The translations under genes and the position numbers were made by a program. The notes under the pieces are model-generated. The model had not been told where the DNA came from. It ran no database searches and saw only the letters and a program-made list of their open reading frames with translations. Positions 55,626-64,000 of a stretch of 64,000 bases of DNA are shown piece by piece. Numbering within the stretch: the first letter of the stretch is position 1; each line of letters starts with the position of its first letter. Origin of the DNA: Chionoecetes opilio (taxonomy: Eukaryota; Arthropoda; Malacostraca; Decapoda; Majidae); assembly GCA_016584305.1 (NCBI GenBank), contig JACEEZ010021756.1, positions 198,663 through 262,662 of the forward strand. The letters are read 5' to 3'.

Positions 55626-57780
55626 CTATTAAGTGAGAAAAATGCCTTCAAAACTGCAAGGAGTGACTGGAAGTTTTGTGCTGACTGGTTCTTTCCTCTG
55701 CAACTCTCAGGAAACTTGTTATTGTTTTAAAAAGTTCAGCTTTGTCCGTGGAAGGAAAAGTAGCAAGTTTTAAACGATAGAAATATTCCCTCATATTCTT
55801 TTCATTTTTTGATATCCATTAATTACTCAAGATTGGGAATATATCATGAATTTCCTAGGAAGGTCGGCGTGAGGACACGGGGATACCCGTGTCTTCAGCC
55901 TTGACCCCAACCGTGTCCCTGCTCTTCATTCCAAAATTACAGGGTATTTTATCCCTCTTATGGTAAGCGAAGGTCTGTCGTTCGTCGCTCTACCGCCTTG
56001 ACTCTCGGTACGGCCCTTAGGCTCCGCCCACGTAAATATATTTAAAAAAAAACTTGTTCCTGGTTCAATCTTGGATCTGATTACAGTTTTAGAATTTGCA
56101 TTTCATATAATGAATTTTGATATATCTACCATGATTTTTAATGCGATATTTAAAAAGTAAAAATTAGAAGAAATATGGCCCTGGTGGCGCCCCCTATATA
56201 GTCTGTTTATTTTGATAATTCTCCCGCCAATTCCTGGTTTATGAGGCTTTTCTTGTTTGTCTGATTTATATCCAACATTTCCATATAGACAATGTACTTA
56301 GTGAGGCGCGTTATGAGGCTATGGACGTGAAGGCTCGCAGTCATGGTCTGGCAAGGCAACTCCACAAAAAAACTTTTTTTATTATTCATGGGGTCGAGAC
56401 AATAAGTGTGTTAGATAATTAAACCAATATGTTTGTTATATTTTTTAGATATGTTATCATGCTTGTTTCACGGTCCTAAGTTCGGGCTTGACGTAACCCA
56501 TATGTATGTTTTTTACTCCATTTTTTTTTCCATCTATCCCCTAAGCTTAGATGTATTAGGTTTTATGTTTCTTGATTTATTGGAAGGTTTGTTCATTCAT
56601 TTAAGCCGCTATTTACGCCGTCATGATGTCTGGGTAGCGGAAAGTACTCTCGGTGTTCACCCTGTGACGTCACCACTTGCCCCCAATAACCTAACCTAAC
56701 CTCCGCCTCATCAAATCTAACCTAACCTCCTTTAGGCGAGGGTTCCGTCCCCCTCGACCCTCCGGTAATCTAACCTAACCTCTTAACAACCCCCTAGACC
56801 CCCCCCCCCCCCCCGGTAACCTAACAAAATTGTACCTAACCTCTTAGCGGGGGGGGGGGGGGGGAGTTCTCGACACCGGTCATCATTCTATTGGTGAGGA
56901 TCGTCAGGTTTACACGTCTCTGGACTCAGAAGAAATCCAATCCATTTTCCTTGATCTAGGGAATTTTTACAACACCCCTAACCAGACATGGGCATGATTA
57001 TAAAATATGATTATGATTTGATTTTGATTATCATCCGGAATAATTTTTGATTATGATTAGATTATGATTACTCGTTTTTTCCTTTTTATGATTATGATTT
57101 GATTATGATTATTTCGCTTTACGTATTTTTGATTATGATTAGATTTTTTCTATTATTGCTTGATTATGATTAGATTATGATTATAATCACATTTTATTGT
57201 GATTATTTGTACACAGTGGTAATGTATTATTAAGGTCATTTTTTTTCTTCAATTATACATTAGTCAACAGTGTTTTTTATTGCAATTGACACTAGCTTAA
57301 AGGAAACCACATCTAATTGGTGCATTTTGCTTCTTTATATTTGAGTAATATAAATAACTACACTATTTAAATCATTTACAAACTATAGGTGTCATGCACG
57401 TGACGTCACAGCCCTTGTTGTGGCTGGGACACGCGGCTTCAAGCCAAATGCCGCCCGTCGGAGCGAGCTGGATGACCAACAAACTCCACTTGCCGCCCGT
57501 GTTTGCCAGCTTATGGTAATTTTCCCCTACGAAATATATGTTTATCAGTATAAAAGATATACTGTTATCTTTGGAAATGTTTGTTCTATAATATTATCAA
57601 ATAAAAAACCGTAAAACACACTAAAGAAAGGCCATTATGAGAGTCTCAAGAAATATGCATGAACTTAATATTCACCAACTCCAGCTCCCATTTAATATTT
57701 TGCTCGAAAACATTTTACATGGAGAATATCAATAGAAGCGGAATTTCATTAGCTTTCCATTGATATATTTCGTTATCTGG
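55626..57780. other. Region without a recognised gene
   Basis: 56690-56860 is CCTAACCTAACC-rich with C and G runs. 57000-57190 is GATTATGATTAGATT low-complexity DNA. ORFs at 56433-56699 and 57420-57614 show no domain. Confidence 0.35.
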
Positions 57781-57781
57781 T

Positions 57782-57909
57782 AAATAAATTAGAACCATGC
57801 ATAAATGAGCGTTAACTAAATAAATAACATCATGAAATCTGGTAATTTTTCCCGATTGATTATGCTATTTATTTAGTTAACGCTAATTTATGCATGGTTC
57901 TAATTTATT
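57782..57909. repeat. Inverted repeat, 45-bp stem
   Basis: AATAAATTAGAACCATGCAT...GTTAACTAAATAAATA (57782-57826) is inverted at 57865-57909 with a 38-bp loop; two mismatches seen. Confidence 0.8.
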
Positions 57910-57996
57910 CTGTACGAAACTCCCTGTAACCCTTTCAGGTGGCGTGAAGTTTGAGTGTTATTTATTAGTGTCAAACCCGTGATTGTGAGCCGTGTA

Positions 57997-58190
57997 TATT
58001 AGGGTGCCAATAAAAAACGAAAGTTGGATTTTTTGAACGGCCCCTTAGTGGAATACTGTGGGTGGTGAGAAAACAACGTGTGTAAAATTTGAGCGCAATC
58101 GAAGTATATTTAAAGGTGGCGCAAGTCGATTGATTGTTCCCCCTATAGACTCCGATAGGGACTACAAGGAAGGACATCGTCTCTGGGGTG
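57997..58190. repeat. TTAGGGTG-type terminal repeat
   Basis: TATATTAGGGTGCCAATAAA, later GTGTGTAAAATTTGAGCGCA and GTATATTTAAAGGTGG. The order parallels the long ends of the element at 50348-52712, so it is probably the 3' terminus of the element carrying the transposase-like gene next to it. Confidence 0.45.
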
Positions 58191-58313
58191 TTTGTTAGCA
58201 ATATTGAAGCCTTTTGAGACCTCCCCTTCCTCCAGCTGGGCTGCTGGTCCCCCTCGCTCTTCAAAGCGAGTAGCCCCTCTAGGGGCGGGGGGTATCATGG
58301 TTGCCCAAGCCGC

Positions 58314-59757
58314 TCATTGTCTTCCGCTTGGCCGAGGAAGGGAAGCCTTCGATGTTCCTGGCTGTTGTCGACGGTGCCTCTCGACGACCTGCAAGAGGAA
58401 TTGGTGCTGATCCTCTTTCTTCGTCAGGCTGAGGTTGAAGGACTGGAACAGCGCCACCCCTCGCTCCGCCGTGTCGTTGGTGACGTGTAGGCTCGCGACG
58501 CGCCGAGACGCCGCGACGAACCCCGTGTCACTCGGCCACTCCTCCGGCTCCTTCGAGAGGAACGCCCTCTCCGCTCCGACGGCATCGAGGAGGGCGCCGG
58601 ACGCCCGGCTTCCGAACGACGCTAGCGTGGACGAGGCGAGGCGGGCGTCGGAGACGGTGATGCGCTTCGGCGGTTCCTCGGATCCTTTTTCCCGCTGCAT
58701 CGCTTCCGCTGGTGCCTTCTTCTCGGCGGTTGGCAAGCGGTGGTCGAAGAGAGCCATGGCGACCAGTGGCTCGCTCAGGTACCAGAAGTGCCGGGAGAAG
58801 GTCTTCACGCACGCCTTGCCGATCTCAGCGTCGTGGAAGTCGCGGAGGTCAGCGGCCAGTTTCAAGTCATTCGCCGGCGCGAAGGCAGCCACGGGCGCCT
58901 CGAATCAGCGGGTCATGTAGACCTCAGCGACGAAGAAGGTGAACCGGCGGAGGCTGGACAGCTCGCGCGGCGAGCAGAGCTCCCCCAGTTGGGCGGCGAA
59001 CAGCGTAATCTTCGCCGCGTAGATGGCATGCGCCATCCAGCGCGCGCGGTGCATGGCGCCCGGTCGCCGGAACTTCACCTTCGGGACGTCGCCCTCGCCA
59101 CCCAGCAGGACGATGAAGAGCTCCAGCATCTTGTAGTCATCCCGCGGGTGGCTGGTGTTGAACAGCGCGGCCCACTCCTGCAGAAGTGTGTCCCGCTTGT
59201 TCAGGAGAGTGGGCGGCAGCTTGTTGGGCGTTGGCGGCTCCGGCTGGCTCTGGTCGATGAAAGCCCACCGTTCCTTGAATCGGTTGAAGACGCCGATGTC
59301 AGGATCCCGCCGACGGCCCCATGCAGATAGAGAACGCCTTCTCCAGCACCAGCTCGTGTACATGGTGCCGGCAGGCGAGGCTTAGCAGACGCCGACCAAG
59401 CTTCTGCTCCAGCAGGGTGCAGGCACCGGCGAGGGCTCCAGTGTTGGCGGCGGTCGTATCGAACGACATAGCCACCACACGCTCTGCGAGCCCCCAGTCG
59501 TCGAGCGCTTCAGCCACGGCGCTCGCCATCGCCTCTCCAGTCCCACTTGCCAGCTTGGGAACGCTGATAAGCTTCTGGACGCCGTCGCCGGAGACGAGGA
59601 TAGCCAGCCGATCCACCCGCGTACCGTCGCAATCCGGCAGGATCTTCCCGTCCCAGTGAACGGTAAGAGGCGTGTCAGGTACGAAGGTTGTCTTGACTTC
59701 CGTGGCCAGCTGGGACCGATAGCCGGCGCGAGCCTGCCGGATGCTCTCGGCATTCAG
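58314..59757 (-). pseudogene. C-terminal half of the unclassified transposase-like protein
   Basis: The minus strand reads QARAGYRSQLATEVKTTF, LTVHWDGKILPDCDGTRVDR, VPKLASGTGEAMASAVAEAL, AMSFDTTAANTGALAGACTL, LGRRLLSLACRHHVHELVLE, then DPDIGVFNRFKERWAFIDQS, PGAMHRARWMAHAIYAAKIT, FSRHFWYLSEPLVAMALFD and VTNDTAERGVALFQSFNLSL. The D...ACRHH...E order suggests an RNase H-like nuclease fold, though I cannot name the superfamily. One extra base near 59304 shifts the frame, and TGA at 58905-58907 stands where TGG (Trp) is expected. Coding G+C is far above the flanks. Confidence 0.6.
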
Positions 59758-60480
59758 GATGGTACCTGATTGCCACACGGCAGTCAGGACAGCATGCAAC
59801 CCGTGGATCATGGCCTCACCCCCAGGTTTGAGGAGCTCCGCACTGATATTACAAACACCAGCTGCCTTTCCACCCCTCAACTTTGCTACAGCCTCTCTGA
59901 CTTCGTCAAGAGAGGGTGCGCTTTCGTCAATGGGAGGATTGGCATCCACTGCCTGTAACCCAGTGGTGTGAAGCTGCTCAGTTGGAGGGTCCACCGTGAA
60001 CAACTGCCCAAAGTACTGAGCCCAACGAGCCATCTGCCCATCCATGTCCGACACGAGGCGCCCATCTGCTGTTCGAATAGCACTCGCCCGAGAAGGAGAC
60101 TTGGAACGGAGCTTCTTCAGGGCTCAGTAGGCGGGTCGGAGGTCATTAGCTTTCAAATGACCCTCGACATCCTCAGCGAGACTCCTGACATACCTCTCCT
60201 TGCCTCTCCCCAGGAGGGTTCTAGTCCGGCATGACAGAGCCCTGTGCTGGTCCCGGTTCCCAGCCAGCCTGGCAGCGCGACTCTCCTCGATTTTCTCCAG
60301 CGTCTCCGTCGAGACAAAACCACGCCTTGACCTCGGGCGCTCCCCAATACACTCCTTGGCTGCCTGTAGAGTTTCACGTTTGAAGGTATCCCACAGTTCT
60401 ACAGGGTCCCCGAGAGCACCGAGCACATCAAACCGATTTGAGACTGCCACCACATACTCATGAGCACATGTCAAGTCAGT
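59757..60480 (-). mobile_element. LINE reverse-transcriptase N-terminal fragment fused in frame to the transposase-like gene
   Basis: The minus strand encodes NRFDVLGALGDPVELWDTFK, ARLAGNRDQHRALSCRTRTL, then after a TGA (near 60124) LKKLRSKSPSRASAIRTADG, QMARWAQYFGQLFTVDPPTE, SLDEVREAVAKLRGGKAAGV and EAMIHGLHAVLTAVWQSGTI. This is the linker and finger region of a LINE reverse transcriptase (normally ...GTIPPDWKRGLV). It stops abruptly and runs on in frame into NAESIRQARAGYR of the transposase-like gene, giving a 251-residue chimeric ORF (60054-59299). Confidence 0.75.
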
Positions 60481-60894
60481 CCTTCAGTTTCTCAAGATGA
60501 AACACAGTATGGTTACCACTTTGCAAACTTTTATGATGAGACATTAAAATAAGAAAGTGTAATTGATTTTGTCAAAAGTACACTGTTGTCATTCTTTTAT
60601 TGAAGCAGAAAGCATCGCCACGTCAGCCGAACGCTGCCGCACTTCACTCACTTCTTCGCTTGCTGCCGCAAGAAATTTCTTGCGGGTCGGGCAATCATCT
60701 TCTCAGGATGATTGAACAGCAAGCGAAATTTGAGCAAGCAAAATATTTTCACTTGCAAGCGAAATTTCTCTTGCACCCCCGCAGAAAACGCCTTAAATTA
60801 GTGTAGCCGTTACAAACATCGCCGTTACCACATATTTTGGTAATTTGTTCATTTATAGCCATACTATGACACAGATGAAGACACAAAATGACAT
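60481..60894. other. Hairpin-rich stretch without a gene
   Basis: A perfect palindrome CCGCAAGAAATTTCTTGCGG (60666-60685) is followed by CAATCATC-TTCTCAG-GATGATTG (60690-60712) and several GCAAGCGAAATTT words. Probably a decayed repeat. Confidence 0.4.
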
Positions 60895-61022
60895 AGACTC
60901 TCCAGATAGCTCCTTCTAACATTCCTGAAATCATGGATGTAGAAATGTAAGTATTAACGCCACCACACATCTGTAAATCGAAAAGAAACGTTGTCCTGGC
61001 GACTTTAGTGTTATCTACGGTA
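60895..61022. mobile_element. Fragments of the Helitron-like element and of the foldback MITE
   Basis: 60895-60968 matches the core of the Helitron-like copies (CTCCAGATAGCTCCTTCTAA...GAAATCATGGATGTAGAAAT). 60990-61022 matches one end of the foldback MITE (CTGGCGACTTTAGTG...CTACGGTAG). Confidence 0.6.
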
Positions 61023-61268
61023 GACAAGTCACAGTTTTAGTAAGTCATAAGAAATAAAAGCTTGAAAGTTAATATCTATTTTACACTTTCATATCTAAAT
61101 CCTTCAAATTTTGCTAAAGTACTGTCAGGCTCAGCATAACACAAATTAAAATGTTGAAATACAGCTTTGATCCTCAATTCGTTGACAATTCCTCATCATC
61201 TTAGGGAAATCTATCAGATATTGATAGACCAAAATAATAATAAATAAGAAAATCAATGCAACACAGTA

Positions 61269-62811
61269 CAGGGAGGTCCCGTTATACGAGCATTCGATAT
61301 ACGAGAATCCGATGATACGAGATGTGTAAATTAGGGTCTATTTTCAATATACGAGATCGAAAATCCAATTTTACGACATTCAAACTGGGGTGAGTAAAAT
61401 TACCAAGTTATTTACTAAAGTAAATTACAAGTTATTTACTAAAGTAAATTACAAGTTATTTACTAAAATTATAAACATTTACTGACTATGATTTTACCTA
61501 AGGTTGTACGATAATCAATCTGAAAATAACGTGCAGACTGGCCAACGACTGCTCGAGACTGGTATTAGCAGAGGTAGGAGGTCTCCAGGCTCGCTTATTA
61601 TTGTTTGATATGCTATGAAATATCATTTCTCTTGGTGAATGTAGACATATGATTGCATTTGGATGGATATTAGTCATATATATGAGTAGAGATGAAATAC
61701 AAGCAAGGGACTCATCCACGTCTGGCAGCGCGGCCTTTGGCAGCAGCAGCAGCAGCATGAGCTGGCCCATGAAGCCCGTGAGGTGGATATCAACACCATT
61801 AGACCAAGGGAGATAGATGTCTTTGGTAATATTTAGTAGGGGAGCGAGAACCCCTTGAGGAATCCTATGATCCCTGGTGATATCCTATGGTGCTATCACA
61901 GGCGTGGGTGCTGACTGTCTTCAGGAAGGCACAGGTGAGGCGGATGACGGCAGGTTTTTACTCAAAAGTTTTGAGTGGCGGCGCCGCTGGAGCCGCCACC
62001 TCCTCCACCACGGTAGGTTTGGGCAGGCTTAAACGTCTTATTACTCGTTATTATACAACTTAGGGATTATGGTGAGATGTTATATACACGTGTCATTATC
62101 TATATCAATGTAGCACCGTGTGTCACTTAAAATAAGGGCTATTTAAAGATGTTATGATGAGGTGACTGCTGGCGGGGCAGTGAGTGACGGAGAAATTCTT
62201 GCCGCCGGGCCTCCCCATATCACAAATATTCACTATTTCAACCCACATACACACCTTTTACCACCAAAACACTAGCAACACAGGCTCCTTACTTATATAT
62301 CTTACTATCTGATACATTAAAACTCCTTAAAACGCAAGCATTCCAAATAAAACGAGAATTAGTTTGAGATGACGGGGACAGAAGGCGGAGAGAGGCAGTC
62401 TGGCATGCCATTCTTGCCCGGAAATATGTCTCGCTGGCTTGTGATTGGTCGAGAAGTTTTAAAAATAGTTATCATTGGCTGGTGACTGATGATGAGCTTG
62501 ATGATATCATTTATGTTTTATGTTTAATTAATGTGCAGTTATGTTATTTTGTGTGCTATTTTCTCTTTCAGAATGTTTTTTCTACAGAATAGGTAGTACA
62601 GTGTAGGTAATATAGACGCTGTGTGTTTGTTGTGTTTGCTATAGTTTATTTTAGCTTGAAAAACATGTCTTTTTTTTTCTTTTTTTTTAATTGATGGGGT
62701 CCTGGAACCAACCCTATATTTTACCATCAGTTATGTGTTTCGTTATACGAGATTTCGCTTTACGTGTATGCCAGGTGGAACCTAACTGCTCGTATCTTCG
62801 GGACCTCCCTG
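61269..62811. mobile_element. Tigger-like (pogo) non-autonomous element, copy B
   Basis: TA duplication (61267-61268, 62812-62813). The left end CAGGGAGGTCCCGTTATACG and right end inverted CAGGGAGGTCCCGAAGATAC are pogo/Tigger-like. The interior has a 25-bp triplication (CAAGTTATTTACTAAAGTAA, 61404-61465), an inverted CPWC-type LINE 3' end at 61880-61965, and ATTGATGGGGTCCTGGAACC near the right end. No transposase ORF. Confidence 0.75.
61725..61965 (-). mobile_element. CPWC-type LINE 3' end inside the Tigger-like element
   Basis: The minus strand has TGCCGTCATCCGCCTCACCT plus GTGCCTTCCTGAAG, then CCATAGGATATCACCAGGGA, matching 41395-41480. The tail runs into CTGCTGCTGCTGCTGCC. Confidence 0.55.
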
Positions 62812-62813
62812 TA

Positions 62814-63160
62814 CACACCTCCCACGCCACGGGCACTACAAATCAATAACTAAATGACTGTGTGACAACAGCGGCAGACGGCAGTCCTACCACTGTTGCC
62901 ACAAGGAATTGTTATTTGTTGAAATGCGCAGCATATTAGTCCTTATCTATGCCCATAATGCATTTTAAATAAGGTATCGTCCCAGTGTGTGCATTGACAT
63001 GCATAGCATATACTTGGTTAACGTATATAAAATACAATAAGTTTGAAAACAACAACTTAGACGACTCTATTGCAAATCTTGAAAGTTGACTCGATCGATC
63101 GTGTTAACTGTACGAGTGTACGCGTACGATACTCGTTAGTTGTTGATTTCTCCGATCTCT
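62814..63160. other. Region without a recognised gene
   Basis: No exon, RNA or repeat signature recognised. Confidence 0.3.
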
Positions 63161-63264
63161 CGTCAGTCGTCACCTCTCTCTCTCTCTCTCTTTTATTTTG
63201 TTTTACCTTATTCTTCAGATATTTAATTTTCACTCATTCATTAATTTATTCATTTCAATTTTTG

Positions 63265-63265
<1 letters not shown>

Positions 63266-63319
<54 letters not shown>
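63266..63319. repeat. (TA)n microsatellite
   Basis: About 27 TA units. Confidence 0.95.
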
Positions 63320-63322
<3 letters not shown>

Positions 63323-63415
63323 TTTTATTACCTTTTTTTTCCCCCTCATACCGGCCCAAATGACCCAGCGGCCCAACGGGAAATGTCCCGTTTGTCCCTA
63401 TGGCCAGTCCGCCCC

Positions 63416-63615
63416 TGATCTCCCTACTTATGAAGGATCGTTGTGCACCACTGTCAAACATTGTCTTTACATTGACTGAATTACCATTGTGGCACACCTT
63501 CAATTCTGCAGTAGGAACAGCTGCTGAACTACTCTTATTAGTGACTGCCATTTTAACTACTGTAGGGTTCGAGTTATTATCACTGTTAGGACAAAGAGCG
63601 ATGTTATGAAGATTG
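63416..63615 (-). pseudogene. BEL/Pao-like retrotransposon protease fragment
   Basis: The minus frame reads PTAELKVCHNGNSVNVKTMF then DSGAQRSFISREI. The MFDSGAQRSFI motif is the DSG-type aspartic protease active site of BEL/Pao LTR retrotransposons. Upstream NIALCPNS probably ends the gag-side linker. It breaks off at about 63416, where a repeat beginning CAGGGGCGGACTGGCC (minus strand) starts, so the rest of the polyprotein is missing. Confidence 0.65.
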
Positions 63616-63631
63616 TTTACATTTCGTACAA

Positions 63632-63830
63632 GTTCTTAAAGTAATCATCCAGACCCATTTTTTCTTTGCATAAATATGTTGAATGTTCATTCAAAACACC
63701 TAATCCACAAAAAATTATTCATTTCCACGCCTTATCTACGTAAAATCACGACTTTTGTAAAAAGCGCGCGAAAAAAAGTTTCATCTCTCCAACAGGACCG
63801 CGAATATTATTGATGACGTCAGAATAGGTA
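63632..63830 (+). repeat. Uninterrupted copy of the GATGACGTCAG repeat
   Basis: TTAAAGTAATCATCCAGACC to ATTGATGACGTCAGAATAGG. Gives the empty site (GTTGAA|TGTTCATTC at 63677-63689) for the Helitron-like insertion at 8304. It lacks the ORF that follows the copy at 9825-9975. Confidence 0.75.
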
Positions 63831-63879
63831 TTCACCGAGAGAGAGAGGGGGGGATGCTGGAATCCTTCAAGAATCTGCT

Positions 63880-64000
63880 ATTACTCACTCTACTTCATCC
63901 CCAACACCCACCCACATCCCCCAACACCCATCCCCGTTCCCACCCACATCTCCACTTCCAACACCCATCCCCTTCCCCAACACCCACCCACATCTCCACT
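63880..64000. repeat. CCAACACCCACCCACATC minisatellite at window edge
   Basis: C/A-rich 18-30 bp units of CCCCAACACCCACCCACATC type, continuing past the window. Confidence 0.8.

Noticed and set aside
56690..56860. CCTAACCTAACC tract as an interstitial telomere (TTAGG)n
   Set aside because: Only two or three consecutive units and mixed with other C-rich words; similar tracts occur all over the window.

Overview
The window looks like arthropod nuclear DNA, most likely from a decapod crustacean. That is an inference from very dense TA, CA, GT and GA microsatellites, intron-bearing coding fragments, tRNA-derived SINEs, scattered CCTAA-rich tracts and the mix of hAT, Harbinger, Tigger-like, piggyBac-like, Helitron-like and non-LTR elements. 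I see no prokaryotic operon, rRNA gene, free-standing tRNA gene or CRISPR array.

The one convincing host gene is an SLC16-type (monocarboxylate transporter-like) gene on the minus strand. Its exon 1 is at 7339-7575, exon 2 at 1518-1785, exon 3 at 179-790 and a possible exon 4 at 1-66, and it continues past the left edge. Its 5.5 kb first intron holds a palindromic MITE, two GAGACCAAGACC minisatellites, a foldback MITE, a Helitron-type helicase remnant and a tandem repeat.

From 7.6 to 27 kb the DNA is nested mobile elements. There are two Helitron-like elements (8304-9824 and 14303-14954), the first holding a second transposon. A possible P2X7-like-domain first exon lies at 10011-10249. Two members of one TIR family are at 11480-13612 and 24594-26095. 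A nearly perfect 1.47 kb palindrome (15067-16537) is followed by a 1 kb 32-bp minisatellite. A ZBED5-like hAT pseudogene (21763-26845) is cut by three independent insertions whose target-site duplications are still readable.

From about 28 to 37 kb the sequence is full of inflated homopolymers and distorted repeats and looks poorly base-called. A lysine-rich candidate exon (35883-36040), a Tigger-like copy and several satellites sit there.

From 38 to 64 kb there are two Harbinger-type nuclease remnants, a LINE inserted into another LINE (39830-41108), a piggyBac-like MITE carrying a SINE inside a Myb/SANT-like ORF (42961-44318), a reverse-transcriptase remnant with a YADD motif, and a Tigger-like element (61269-62811). 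A small DNA transposon family has long TTAGGGTGGTCC-type ends. One copy (50348-52712) carries what looks like the N-terminal half of a transposase-like protein. Another, at about 57997-59757, carries a decayed C-terminal half. This family is the best candidate in the window for something poorly described.

Apart from the transporter gene, the genes here do not form a pathway. The layout records successive transposition events, and several have internal empty sites that allow relative dating.
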